Assembly (NCBI RefSeq): GCF_020164595.1 | Contig: NZ_JAIQZE010000001.1 | Span: 496,001-560,000 of the forward strand | Direction of reading: 5' to 3' | Length of the DNA: 64,000 nucleotides | Source: Psychroflexus longus | GTDB taxonomy: Bacteria; Bacteroidota; Bacteroidia; Flavobacteriales; Flavobacteriaceae | Shown here: piece after piece, positions 44,436-54,805 of the stretch | Layout of the letters: each line of letters starts with the position of its first letter | Numbering within the stretch: position 1 is the first letter of the stretch | Position numbers and translations under genes: made by a program | The notes under the pieces: generated by a model | Seen by the model: the letters and a program-made list of their open reading frames with translations, nothing else | Told to the model about the DNA's origin: nothing | Databases searched by the model: none

Positions 44436-45185
44436 TTATAATTTTTTAAAGGATGAGGTTTTTACCCAACCTTTGGATCCATCGGGGAGTTCTATCTGGG
44501 TATACTCTCTAAATGTTGATCCCAAGCTGACTTTCGTACCTTGATTCAATTCAAAATTGATATCACTTCTAGGATTTGGCTCTACATAAGCAGGTAATTG
44601 ATTTTCGAAAATAATAGCATAGGATTGTTCTTCCTGTAGCTCATTCTGAAAACGGCCAAAAAGTAAACTTGCAACAGTTAATACAACAAGAAGTATGGCA
44701 ACCGAGAAATTCCTTCGTTTTCCCTTAGTTGTGGTACTTCTGAAATAAAGGACAATAAATAATCCAAAAATCACTGACAAAATTATACTTAACCATGCCC
44801 AGGAGTTCAATGTCATTGCATGGGTAATATTAAAGATAAGAGAATTAAGATTAGACTCTGGAATATCTTCAATTTTATCTATGGTTTGTGTATTTGCTAT
44901 TTCAAGATTTTCCTGGATGTCCTGGTCCGATGGGTTGTACTGAAGCGCTTTTTCGTAATGATAAATAGCATTGGCTAAATCATTCTGCTTAAAATAAGCA
45001 TTACCCAGGTTAAAATACAATTCGGCAGAGACAAATCCATCTGTTAAAACACTGTCATACAACTCCACTGCCTGTTCAAACTCATCGTCTGCATAAGCCG
45101 AATTTGCTCTCTCAAAAGTATCTTCTCCCTGAGCCAATACAGAACAACTGAATAAGACTATTAATAAGTAATTATAAAACTTCAT
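44436..45185 (-). CDS. batE: BatE: TPR and SH3-like domain membrane protein
   Basis: Last gene of the Bat operon. Signal peptide MKFYNYLLIVLFSCSVLAQG, three TPR units (about 22-105, including FVSAELYFNLGNAYFKQNDL), two membrane helices (about 128-165), and a C-terminal bacterial SH3-like domain (AYVEPNPRSDINFELNQGTKV...GWVKTSSFKKL). I chose ATG 45185, which follows the batD stop by one base, over a longer in-frame start inside batD. Bat proteins are linked to aerotolerance and stress resistance in Bacteroides and Leptospira; the molecular mechanism is unknown. Confidence 0.85.
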   Translation of the reverse strand: MKFYNYLLIVLFSCSVLAQGEDTFERANSAYADDEFEQAVELYDSVLTDGFVSAELYFNLGNAYFKQNDLANAIYHYEKALQYNPSDQDIQENLEIANTQTIDKIEDIPESNLNSLIFNITHAMTLNSWAWLSIILSVIFGLFIVLYFRSTTTKGKRRNFSVAILLVVLTVASLLFGRFQNELQEEQSYAIIFENQLPAYVEPNPRSDINFELNQGTKVSLGSTFREYTQIELPDGSKGWVKTSSFKKL

Positions 45186-45186
45186 C

Positions 45187-46944
45187 TTAAACTTCTTTAT
45201 CAATTTCAGAAATAACTTTCGCGGCTTTGTCAAAATCGTTTTTCATGTCTTCGGTGACTGATGGTGTATATCTGGCAAGTTCGCAACTTTCAAGAATTTT
45301 CAAAAAGCTTTTTGTTGTTTCCTGAGAAACTCCTTTTGTAGAGAGTAGTTCCTGGATTTTATCTTTTTGCATATCTAAAGTCTGAATCTTCAGTCTTGCC
45401 TTCATGTAATTATGAAGCGCTCTCTCTAAAGATTCATAAAAAGCTTTTGAATCACCAATATTCTTTTTCGCTTCAGACAAATAGCGTTTAACCAATTTAT
45501 TTGCGCGTTTAAGTTGTGCTTGATTTTGATCAATCTCTCTATTTTTCACCTTGCCAAAAATCAGCATCAATGGAATACTTAAAAATGGTATGAAAAACAG
45601 AGTCCAATACAATGGAGACTGGAAGAATTGAGTTTCATTTTTTTCCTTCAAGTTGGTTTTTAATTTGATGTAATTGAAATTACTTTTAGAAGAAATAATA
45701 TTTTGAGGTCTATTGGAGTCGCTACCTGAAGCTACCTGGCTTTCTTCTGGTCGTTGCGGACCAGAATTTACCTGAATGGTAATTGGAGTAGATTTCAAGG
45801 TTTCGTAAGATTCTGTATTTGGATTGAAATATGAAAAGGAAGTAGGCTGAATCACATATTCTCCCTTAAACTCAGGAATTACCGTATATTTTTCTGAAAT
45901 ACTTCCTCGCATTCCAAGGCTAGTCGTTCTCACATTTTCATTTCGTTCTGGCTCGTATACTTCAAAAGATGAAGGTGATTGGATTTTTGGTAAGTTGAAT
46001 AACTTTAAGTTACCTTTTCCGCTGACTTCTGAAGTTAACTCAAGTGACGTTTGAGCATCGAGTTCTTTTTTATTGGCTTTCAATTTAAAATCAAATTCAC
46101 CAACTGCACCAGAAAAACCCTCAGGCTTATTTTCTTCCGGTAAAGGCTTTACATCTATGGTTTTGGTGTTGGCAGAAAAGTTTTTTTCCACTACATCATA
46201 CATACGTCTGCCAAAAAAATCTCTTTTATCTGTTGGCACCTCTACAGAGACAGCCAAGGATAAGGGTTCAATTTTAAGTTCACCAGTTTTCTGAGGATAA
46301 AGAACCGTTTTGCGAAGTTCTACATAGCGATAAGGTTGACCGCCAAATTCACCTTCTTTTAATTCAAGCTGATCTATATTGATATTTTGACTCCAGAATC
46401 CTTCAAACTTTGGATCATCCAAAGGCCTCCAATTTCTAATATTTACTGTTGGACTCAAAAACAGTTTGTAGACCACATAAATTCCTTCATTCAAATAAGG
46501 CTTAGATTTGCTTACTTCTGCGATTAAATGAATGCCACTTCCTGCTTCTGCAACAGCTCTTGATTGATTGGGCGTATCGACCGCTGCTGTGACTTCTACC
46601 TCAATTGGTGAAGTTTTATACACTTGCCCCTCTACAGTAATTTCTGCCTGACCAATAGTTATTTTTCCGCGTTTTTCTGGCTGAAAGAAGTAAGTATATG
46701 TTTTTATAAACGTACTTTTTCCATTTTCATAATGCTGTGAGTAAAATTGGTTAGGCCCACCGATTTTATTCAAACCGTCAAAACTTGGAGGCCTGAAATT
46801 ATCACCATTAGCATCTATTTTAAATTCAACTTTTAAGCGTTCGTTGATACCTAATTTCGACCTACTTGCTTCAGCTGTAAACGAAACTTGAGCCAATGAA
46901 GTTAGGCTATATAAGAAAACCAATAAAATTGTAATCTGTTTCAT
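45187..46944 (-). CDS. batD: BatD family protein
   Basis: About 585 residues. Signal peptide MKQITILLVFLYSLTSLAQ, then several Ig-like beta-sandwich repeats of the BatD/oxygen tolerance type (VSFTAEASRSKLGINERLKVEF; GLNKIGGPNQFYSQ; YVVYKLFLSP). One membrane helix lies around 455-475 (LYWTLFFIPFLSIPLMLIFG), with a cytoplasmic alpha-helical tail. Start ATG 46944 chosen because it opens the signal peptide and lies one base after the batC stop. Confidence 0.88.
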   Translation of the reverse strand: MKQITILLVFLYSLTSLAQVSFTAEASRSKLGINERLKVEFKIDANGDNFRPPSFDGLNKIGGPNQFYSQHYENGKSTFIKTYTYFFQPEKRGKITIGQAEITVEGQVYKTSPIEVEVTAAVDTPNQSRAVAEAGSGIHLIAEVSKSKPYLNEGIYVVYKLFLSPTVNIRNWRPLDDPKFEGFWSQNINIDQLELKEGEFGGQPYRYVELRKTVLYPQKTGELKIEPLSLAVSVEVPTDKRDFFGRRMYDVVEKNFSANTKTIDVKPLPEENKPEGFSGAVGEFDFKLKANKKELDAQTSLELTSEVSGKGNLKLFNLPKIQSPSSFEVYEPERNENVRTTSLGMRGSISEKYTVIPEFKGEYVIQPTSFSYFNPNTESYETLKSTPITIQVNSGPQRPEESQVASGSDSNRPQNIISSKSNFNYIKLKTNLKEKNETQFFQSPLYWTLFFIPFLSIPLMLIFGKVKNREIDQNQAQLKRANKLVKRYLSEAKKNIGDSKAFYESLERALHNYMKARLKIQTLDMQKDKIQELLSTKGVSQETTKSFLKILESCELARYTPSVTEDMKNDFDKAAKVISEIDKEV

Positions 46945-46945
46945 T

Positions 46946-47800
46946 TTACCAGTCTTTGCCTGTTTTAGATTTTTGACCTTTAGCCTTTTGTGCATTCAAT
47001 TTTTCCTGAACGTCTTTTTCCTGATTTTCAATAGCTTCTAGCAGACGCTGAATTTGCTCTGGAGAGATTTGTCCCTTTTGGTTTTGAGGCTGCTGAGGCT
47101 GCTCTTTCTCCTTATCTCCTCCATCACCTTCCTTCTCCTTCTCTTGCTTGTCTTTATTGCCTTCATCATCTTTTTGATCGTCCTCACTTTCATTTTCATC
47201 TCCTTTGTCCTCATCCTGATCTTTGTTTTGATCATCTTTATCCTTGTCCTCGTTTTCTCCCTTGTCTTTGTTGTCTTTGCTTTCGTCTTCGTTTTTATCC
47301 TGGTTTTTGTCTTTATTATCGTCACCACCTTTGTTGTCGTCATTCTTCTCGTCTTTCAATTTGGACTTAGCATAAGCCAAATTGTAACGAGTTTCTTCAT
47401 CTGTAGGATCATTTCTCAAAGCGTCTTTATAAGCATCAATTGCCATTTGGTATTGTTTTTCTTCCATAAGAACATTACCTAGGTTGTGATAGCTTTTATG
47501 CTTTAAAGATTTATTTTCTGTGCTTTCAATAGATTCAACGAGTCTCAGTCTTGCAGATTCTAGCTCATTGTTCTTAATGTAAAGATTCCCGAAATTATAA
47601 CTGATATCTGAGTTGTTTTTATCTATGGCTTTTGCTTTTCTGATTTTGGCTTCAGAAAGAGGGAAGCTAAGATCGCTTGATTCAGCTTCAGCTAATAAAG
47701 TTTTAGCTTCCTTGGGCGCATTCAAAGAACTTTGAGACTGCGTCGAAATCGCAGTAAGTAAACTTATTGCGATAAATAAAAATATAGTCTTAGTCTTCAT
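46946..47800 (-). CDS. batC: BatC: TPR protein with a highly charged low-complexity tail
   Basis: About 284 residues. Signal peptide ends near TQSQ, then three or four TPRs (about 30-145: DISYNFGNLYIKNNELESARL, SYHNLGNVLMEEKQYQMAIDAY, EETRYNLAYAKSKL). Residues about 150-235 are almost entirely Asp, Glu, Lys, Asn and Gly. A Gln/Pro-rich stretch and a short amphipathic end (SPEQIQRLLEAIENQEKDVQEKL) follow. The start at 47800 overlaps batB by 11 bases. Confidence 0.87.
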   Translation of the reverse strand: MKTKTIFLFIAISLLTAISTQSQSSLNAPKEAKTLLAEAESSDLSFPLSEAKIRKAKAIDKNNSDISYNFGNLYIKNNELESARLRLVESIESTENKSLKHKSYHNLGNVLMEEKQYQMAIDAYKDALRNDPTDEETRYNLAYAKSKLKDEKNDDNKGGDDNKDKNQDKNEDESKDNKDKGENEDKDKDDQNKDQDEDKGDENESEDDQKDDEGNKDKQEKEKEGDGGDKEKEQPQQPQNQKGQISPEQIQRLLEAIENQEKDVQEKLNAQKAKGQKSKTGKDW

Positions 47801-48839
47801 CTTTCGTTCTCTCATTAAATAAATTTAATCGTTTAATCCATGCTGTTTTTCTTTCCAGCAAGAGTATATCGAAAAGTACCAAAAATATACCAAACCCTAA
47901 AAACCATTGATATTTACTCTTAAAATCAGCAAATTGTTTAGCTTCAAATTCTGTTTTTTCAATCTTTTGCAATTCGTCAAGTATCTCGTCTACTGCTTCA
48001 GAGGTACTAGTCCCGTCAATATAACTACCGTTTCCTATTTTTGCAATTTTTCGCAAAGTCTCCGTATCTTTTTTGGTGATCACCGTTTCACCGGCATCAT
48101 TTTTCAAATAAGATTGTATCCTTCCATTTTCTTTAATGGGAATTGGATCTCCGCGCTCAGTTCCTACTCCTATCGTATAAATTCTTATTCCTTCTTCTGC
48201 GGCTTGCTCTGCCATACTTTCAGCGTTACCGTCATGATCTTCACCTTCAGACAATATCACCAGGACTTTATTGGTCTGGTCATCATCATTGTAATATGAC
48301 CTTGCCAAATCCAGGGCCTGAGAAATAGCAGTTCCCTGACTAGAAACCATCTCGGTGTTCATGCTTTGCAGGAATGTTTTTGTACTCGCATAATCTGTAG
48401 TAATGGGAACCTGAGGAAAAGCACTTCCCGCATAACCTACGAGTCCAACACGGTCTGAGGTCAAATTATTTATAATTTCAGTAATAATACGTTTAGACTT
48501 TTCAAGTCTATTTGGAGCAATGTCTTCTGCCAGCATACTTTTGGAAACATCCAAGGCAAAGACAATATCAACACCTTCACGCTTTACTGTTTCCAGCTTT
48601 GTACCGAGTTTTGGATTGACAAGTGCCATGACAAAACAGGCAAAGGCTAAAGTAAGCACAATGAATTTCAAGTTTGACTTAAAGCTGGACTGCTCTGGTG
48701 CTAATTTCTTGAACAGCCTGATCTCGGCAAATCTCTTTTGCGTTTTCTTTTTCCAATACACATAACTTAGAAACATGAGCAGTAAGACTGGCAAGACCAG
48801 AAAACCCCAAAAATAAATATGTTCTTCTATTATAAACAT
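47790..48839 (-). CDS. batB: BatB: von Willebrand factor A domain membrane protein
   Basis: 349 residues. Two N-terminal membrane helices (10-27, 57-75), then a VWA domain with an intact metal-ion-dependent adhesion site DVSKSM in FALDVSKSMLAEDIAPNRLEKS, and a C-terminal helix (about 312-330) anchoring it to the inner membrane. A close relative of batA, one base downstream of it. VWA modules of this type are thought to form a complex controlled by the MoxR ATPase encoded at the head of the operon. Confidence 0.9.
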   Translation of the reverse strand: MFIIEEHIYFWGFLVLPVLLLMFLSYVYWKKKTQKRFAEIRLFKKLAPEQSSFKSNLKFIVLTLAFACFVMALVNPKLGTKLETVKREGVDIVFALDVSKSMLAEDIAPNRLEKSKRIITEIINNLTSDRVGLVGYAGSAFPQVPITTDYASTKTFLQSMNTEMVSSQGTAISQALDLARSYYNDDDQTNKVLVILSEGEDHDGNAESMAEQAAEEGIRIYTIGVGTERGDPIPIKENGRIQSYLKNDAGETVITKKDTETLRKIAKIGNGSYIDGTSTSEAVDEILDELQKIEKTEFEAKQFADFKSKYQWFLGFGIFLVLFDILLLERKTAWIKRLNLFNERTKDED

Positions 48840-49841
48840 TTATACAAAACTTCTAAAAAATGTGTGTTTCAATAAAAATTCCAGGAATAACAAAGCTCCA
48901 GCAATGATCAAGAAAAATCTGTACTTCTCATCATAATTATAGAACTTAAATTCTTCAATTTCTGTTTTTTCCAAGGCATCAATTTCTTCATAGATGGCTT
49001 GAAATTTTTCGTTGTCTGTCGCTCTAAAGTATTTTCCACCAGTGCTTTCTGCTATGGTTTTCATCAAGGCTTCGTCAATTTTCACCTCCACATTTCTATA
49101 TTCAAACTGTCCGTTAGGTTTTATTCCTACTGGAGATAAGGCCATTCCATTACTCCCAACGCCAATTGTGTAGGTTTTTATGTCATACTCTGTTGCCAGT
49201 TGTGTTGCGGTAATAGGATCTATAAAACCTGCGTTGTTTTCTCCATCTGTCAATAAGATGATGACCTTGCTTTCTGCTTTGCTGTCTTTCAGTTTATTTA
49301 CAGAAGTAGCAAGCCCCATACCTATGGCTGTTCCGCCCTCAATGTTTTGTGTGTAATCAAGATCGTTTAACGCATTTATGATAATTGACTTGTCACTTGT
49401 AAGTGGAGTTTTGGTATAACTTTCTCCTGCATAGATGACGAGACCTATTCTATCATTTGGTCTGCCGTTTACAAAGTTGTTTGCTACTTTTTTCAAAGCT
49501 TCCAGACGGTTTGGTTCCAGGTCTCTGGCAAGCATACTTGCAGAAATATCCACAGCCATGATGATATCAATACCTTCTGTTTTTTTCACTTTGGTAGTTA
49601 CATCAACTGTCCTTGGTCTCGCCATGGCGATGGTTAAAAAGACAAGAGCCAGCATCTTAAGAATAAACAATAGAGGGCGAAGCTGTGCTAAAGTACTTTT
49701 AGTAAATCCCTGTGTGCTGGAAATTTTGAGAGTAGCGGTTTGTTGCTGACGCTTTTTAAAATACCAGAACACTGCCAACGGAATAGACAGTAGTAACCAA
49801 AACCAGTTTGGATTTTCAAACGTGAAGTTTTCAAAAATCAT
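48840..49841 (-). CDS. batA: BatA: von Willebrand factor A domain membrane protein
   Basis: 333 residues with the same layout as BatB: N-terminal helices (about 12-25 and 57-73), VWA domain with DISASM adhesion-site motif (IIMAVDISASMLARDLEPNR), TPLTSD and the ILLTDGENNAG strand, then a final helix near the C-terminus. Overlaps the preceding 546-residue protein's gene by 4 bases and directly abuts batB. Confidence 0.92.
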   Translation of the reverse strand: MIFENFTFENPNWFWLLLSIPLAVFWYFKKRQQQTATLKISSTQGFTKSTLAQLRPLLFILKMLALVFLTIAMARPRTVDVTTKVKKTEGIDIIMAVDISASMLARDLEPNRLEALKKVANNFVNGRPNDRIGLVIYAGESYTKTPLTSDKSIIINALNDLDYTQNIEGGTAIGMGLATSVNKLKDSKAESKVIILLTDGENNAGFIDPITATQLATEYDIKTYTIGVGSNGMALSPVGIKPNGQFEYRNVEVKIDEALMKTIAESTGGKYFRATDNEKFQAIYEEIDALEKTEIEEFKFYNYDEKYRFFLIIAGALLFLEFLLKHTFFRSFV

Positions 49842-51478
49842 TGACCTAAGTTTTTAAATTCCACTGCATTTAGTATTCTATTGGAAATCTTCTCACCAAA
49901 CTCATCATCCCGATCATAAAAAATAATGACTTGCTGAAAACCACCTCTTCCAAAATTCACGATCTTGTATTCCTTCTTGATGTCTTTCTTGGTGATAGGA
50001 TTTTCGATAGAAAAACTTCCAAACACCTTTTTACCTTTTACTCCTCCCAAAGTTTCAAAATCTTCTGATTTTGTAATGATATTATAGGCACCACGCTCTT
50101 CAAGATTGCTATAAATTCTATCTACAATCACATCTAAGTCGATGTCCTGAGAGTCTTTAAATCTTACTTTATTCAGTGTCACGTATAGGTTTTGATACAA
50201 GGTGCCAAAGCTGTAGGTTTCTTTGTTAGCGACATTCTCTAAAATTTCTTCGGGAAGATCCAACTCTCCTCTTACTAATACATCTGGAGTTGTCATGCTT
50301 ATCGGCGGCACACCATAATCACTGGTCACCCAATCTCCTTCGAGCAATTCTTTAGACGGATTCCCAACAACTGTGTCCCTCAAGTACTCATAACCTTTTG
50401 TAGCCACTACCGCAGACACGGTAACTATTATTAATATGAGTCCAAGTACAATGCCAACGATCCACTTCTGCTTTTTACGTTTTTTGGCCAAGGCTTTTTG
50501 GAAAGCTTCGTCTTTCTTTTTCTCCTCTTCCGTAATTTGAGGAATAGAACTTTGGACTTGTTTTAGAAATTTTTCTATTTGCTTTCTGTCTGACTTTAAA
50601 GTAATAAGATCTGGTCTGCTATTGGCAAATTTAGCAAGATCAGCACGCTTCAATATCTTTTCGTACTCTAAAATCAGGTCCTCTTTGAGCGCTAGCTTTT
50701 TCTTTTCTTTTTTGAATTTTAATTCAGATATAAGTTCGTTGGTCGTGAATTCCAAAGCGCGTATCTCCAATTTTTCTTCTAAATACCGTCTCGTGATATA
50801 AGTGAGTTCAGATATGTACTCCTTAAAGTTTCTGTTTTCCAGGACTGATGATTTATCAAGCTCCTTTAGAGAGATCATTGCCTGTTCGTAAGGAGGAATT
50901 CTGCGTTTGGCCTCATCTCTTTTTTTCTTCAGTTTAAAAACTAAGAAGGCAATTCCTGCTAAAATCAAGAGCGTAATCAAAGTCCACCAGAACCAGGATG
51001 GCAAAGCAAAAGGTTTGTCAACACCTATTGAAGGTTTGATGGGATACAGTTTTTGCTTCGTAGTATCCAATACGACATCGTTAACTCTCACCTTTAACGT
51101 ATCCGTATAAAAGGCTTTTTCATTGATTTTGACCAACTGTGGAGGAACAGAATAAGTGCCAGAATCAAACTGAGTTAACTTATAAAGCTTAGTAAGAGTG
51201 AAGGTCTTGGCTTGAGGGTTTAGAGTATCAATTTTATAGTCTTCCACCATTTCCAAGGGCACAAAGGTTTGGTCTTTTGGAAATACGACCAGGTCCTCTT
51301 CATTGACCTCATCTACTTTGATAAGATAATCTATTTGTTCGCCAATCTGAATGGTATCCTTGTCGGTTTCGAAACTTACCTCCTGAGCATGGCTGATGCT
51401 ACAAACCAAAAGCAACATCAAAATCATTACTGATTTTGATTTTAAACTATCGATTGTAAAAAGTCGTTTTCTACTCAT
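49838..51478 (-). CDS. Bat-operon protein with BatD-like N-domain and DUF4381-like middle
   Basis: 546 residues. Signal segment (MILMLLLVCSISHAQ), an Ig-like beta domain (VSFETDKDTIQIGEQIDYLIKV), membrane helix WFWWTLITLLILAGIAFLVF (about 168-187), then a helical cytoplasmic region (YEQAMISLKELDKSSVL...YITRRYLEEKLEIRALEFTTNEL) like that in DUF4381/BatF-type proteins. A second helix (about 335-355) is followed by a C-terminal domain of about 190 residues (370-546) that I do not recognise. It sits between the DUF58 gene and batA, the normal place for this member. Confidence 0.8.
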   Translation of the reverse strand: MSRKRLFTIDSLKSKSVMILMLLLVCSISHAQEVSFETDKDTIQIGEQIDYLIKVDEVNEEDLVVFPKDQTFVPLEMVEDYKIDTLNPQAKTFTLTKLYKLTQFDSGTYSVPPQLVKINEKAFYTDTLKVRVNDVVLDTTKQKLYPIKPSIGVDKPFALPSWFWWTLITLLILAGIAFLVFKLKKKRDEAKRRIPPYEQAMISLKELDKSSVLENRNFKEYISELTYITRRYLEEKLEIRALEFTTNELISELKFKKEKKKLALKEDLILEYEKILKRADLAKFANSRPDLITLKSDRKQIEKFLKQVQSSIPQITEEEKKKDEAFQKALAKKRKKQKWIVGIVLGLILIIVTVSAVVATKGYEYLRDTVVGNPSKELLEGDWVTSDYGVPPISMTTPDVLVRGELDLPEEILENVANKETYSFGTLYQNLYVTLNKVRFKDSQDIDLDVIVDRIYSNLEERGAYNIITKSEDFETLGGVKGKKVFGSFSIENPITKKDIKKEYKIVNFGRGGFQQVIIFYDRDDEFGEKISNRILNAVEFKNLGQ

Positions 51479-51484
51479 ATATAA

Positions 51485-52348
51485 TTATCTGGATTTGAAA
51501 TATCCAAGAAGTTTAATAACATAATTCTGATCCACACGGGTACTCAAAAATCCTAAACCACTCAACTTGAAAGCTCTCTGAAAATAATCTACTCTATCCC
51601 TGTAATACTTTGTATATCCTTTTCTGGTTGATTTACTCGAGGTATTCACCCACATGGCTTTACCGGATTCTGCATCTTTCATTTGTACCATTCCGAGATT
51701 GGGTAATTCCTCCTCCCGCTCATCATAAATCCTAATGCCTGTGACATCATGCTTTTGTCCTAGTATTTTTAGAGTATGTTCATATTCATCTGTCAAGAAA
51801 TCTGAGAGTACAAATACAATCGCCTTCTTCTTCATCATATCAATGAGGTATTTAAAGGCTTTGGAAAGATTGGTTGTTTTGTTTGAGGGCTCAAATTCTA
51901 TGAGCTCTCGAATAATTCTCAACACGTGCATCCTCCCTTTTTTTGGTGGAATATACAGTTCTATTTGGTCTGAAAATAGCATAAGACCAATCTTATCGTT
52001 ATTTTTGGTTGCAGAAAAAGCAAGCGTCGCAGCCATTTCTGTAATGATATCTTTTTTGAAAGTTTCCCGGGTTCCAAAGGCTGTCGATTCCGATATATCT
52101 ACAAGAAGCATCATCGTTAATTCCCGTTCTTCTTCGAATACCTTCACGAATGGCTCATTATACCTCGCAGTAACATTCCAATCTATAGATCTTACATCAT
52201 CACCAAATTGGTAAGCACGCACTTCACTAAAGGTCATTCCCCGACCTTTGAATGTGGAATGGTATTCTCCACCAAACACGTGGTCACTCAACCGACGTGT
52301 TTTGATTTCAATTTTTCTTACCTTTTTTAAAAGAGATTTGGTATCCAT
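51485..52348 (-). CDS. DUF58-domain protein of the Bat operon
   Basis: 287-residue cytoplasmic protein. The DUF58 signature FGDDVRSIDWNVTARYNEPFVK lies near 48-70 (GDDVRSIDWNVTAR), followed by a VWA-like fold with a DISEST metal-site variant (LLVDISESTAFGT). Together with MoxR and the Bat proteins it is assumed to form a chaperone-like assembly. Six bases separate it from the next gene. Confidence 0.9.
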   Translation of the reverse strand: MDTKSLLKKVRKIEIKTRRLSDHVFGGEYHSTFKGRGMTFSEVRAYQFGDDVRSIDWNVTARYNEPFVKVFEEERELTMMLLVDISESTAFGTRETFKKDIITEMAATLAFSATKNNDKIGLMLFSDQIELYIPPKKGRMHVLRIIRELIEFEPSNKTTNLSKAFKYLIDMMKKKAIVFVLSDFLTDEYEHTLKILGQKHDVTGIRIYDEREEELPNLGMVQMKDAESGKAMWVNTSSKSTRKGYTKYYRDRVDYFQRAFKLSGLGFLSTRVDQNYVIKLLGYFKSR

Positions 52349-52445
52349 GCAGTGTGATTACTTTTTGTTTGATTTAGAATTCAATCAAATAAGTATAATT
52401 TCTAGAATCTTATAATCGTGTTCTGAACACATTCAGAAGGAAATA

Positions 52446-53450
<1,005 letters not shown>

Positions 53451-53596
53451 ATTCTTGTTCTTATAGTGTTATAACCTATTCTTATATGTGCACGCAAATT
53501 GAAAATTTAATCTATTTTCTGTTGTTAATTCTTGGTTAAAAATCAGCTATTTACGATAAGCTTATGATTAACCGGATAATGGAAAGATTTCTATAA

Positions 53597-54805
53597 TTAC
53601 ATTTTGTAAATCCATTGCTCTGGATTTAGCTTATTGGTGTTTTTAAATAGCTGGAAAATAAGAGTTGTTTTACCTGATGAGGAATTGATTCCCACTTCAC
53701 CGATTTCTTCGCCCCTGTTTATTTTATCTCCAGACTTCACAAAAACTTTTTGCAAATTGTTATAAACGGATAAGTAATCTCCATGACGTATCATCACAAC
53801 CACGTTCGCCCCTGGAATTTTACTGACCTGGCTAACTTCTCCGTCAAAAATAGCACGGGCTTTACCGTTCTTTTCAGTATCTATTCTCACGCCGTTACTC
53901 ATCACCTTAATGGTTTTCACAATAGGATGCGGACGCTCACCAAAACGCATAGAAACAACTCCAGACTTGACAGGCCATGGAAGTTTACCTTTGTTTTGAG
54001 CAAAATCTTTGGCCAAAGCTTGTGCTTCAGGGGATAACTTAAAAGTTGCTTTGGAGTCTGAGCCCACTTTTTTATTTTCTTTGGCAATGGCCTCTCGAAT
54101 TAACCGATCGATTTCCCGATCTATCCTGCTTACTTCCTGTTGTTTTTGCTTAAGCTCCTGAGCGTATTTTTTCTTCTGTTTGTTGATGCTAACAAGCAAT
54201 TGCTCAAGATTATTTTTATCACTTACCAGACTGGATTTTGTTTTACGATTTTGTGCGAGTATTTTTTCCTGATCTCGGCGCTGTTCAAATAAAGTGGAAT
54301 TTAATTCCTGGAGAGTTTTAGTTTGTTGCATTACCTCTTCACCCTGCTTTTTTCTGTACTGGGCAAATTGTTTCATGTATTGAATTCGCTTATAAGCTTG
54401 CAAAAAAGATTCTGAAGAAAACAAAAACATGATTCTGCTTTTACTGGATTTACTTCTGTAAGACTTTTGGATCATCTTCTCATAGTCGGTCTTCAGCTGT
54501 TCCAGTTCATTTCTAAGTCTGTCTATTTTATTGGCATTGGTATTGATTTCTCTGGTCAGTAAATTGGCTTCCTGATTGTTTACCTGAATCAATCGTTCGG
54601 TTGCTTTAATTCTTTTCTGAAGATCTTCATACTCACCCAATGCAGATTTCCCCTTAGATTCTGTGGTTTTGATGATACTATTTATCTCATCGATTTCCTG
54701 CTGAATTTCCTGTCGCTTAGCTTCAAGCTCTTCTCTTGTTTGAGACATGCCCGTTAAGCTAAAGCTTAGCATTACAATTAAAAGTATGTACTGAAAGTTT
54801 TTCAT
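53597..54805 (-). CDS. EnvC-type murein hydrolase activator (degenerate LytM/M23)
   Basis: 402 residues: signal peptide (to GMSQ), a long coiled coil (about 22-250; LEAKRQEIQQEIDEINSII), then a C-terminal LytM/M23 domain (about 275-402). The zinc-binding residues of active M23 peptidases appear lost: the HxxxD-type site reads NGVRID and the HxH site reads YNNL. That matches EnvC-like activators, which switch on amidases at the septum rather than cut peptidoglycan themselves. It starts within the TAATG overlap of the DUF4292 stop. Confidence 0.88.
   Translation of the reverse strand: MKNFQYILLIVMLSFSLTGMSQTREELEAKRQEIQQEIDEINSIIKTTESKGKSALGEYEDLQKRIKATERLIQVNNQEANLLTREINTNANKIDRLRNELEQLKTDYEKMIQKSYRSKSSKSRIMFLFSSESFLQAYKRIQYMKQFAQYRKKQGEEVMQQTKTLQELNSTLFEQRRDQEKILAQNRKTKSSLVSDKNNLEQLLVSINKQKKKYAQELKQKQQEVSRIDREIDRLIREAIAKENKKVGSDSKATFKLSPEAQALAKDFAQNKGKLPWPVKSGVVSMRFGERPHPIVKTIKVMSNGVRIDTEKNGKARAIFDGEVSQVSKIPGANVVVMIRHGDYLSVYNNLQKVFVKSGDKINRGEEIGEVGINSSSGKTTLIFQLFKNTNKLNPEQWIYKM

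Noticed and set aside
47038-47482. Open frames on both strands within batC (Thr/Lys-rich and Leu/Ile/Phe-rich)
   Set aside because: They are shadow frames of the Asp/Glu/Lys-coding low-complexity tract and lack independent support.
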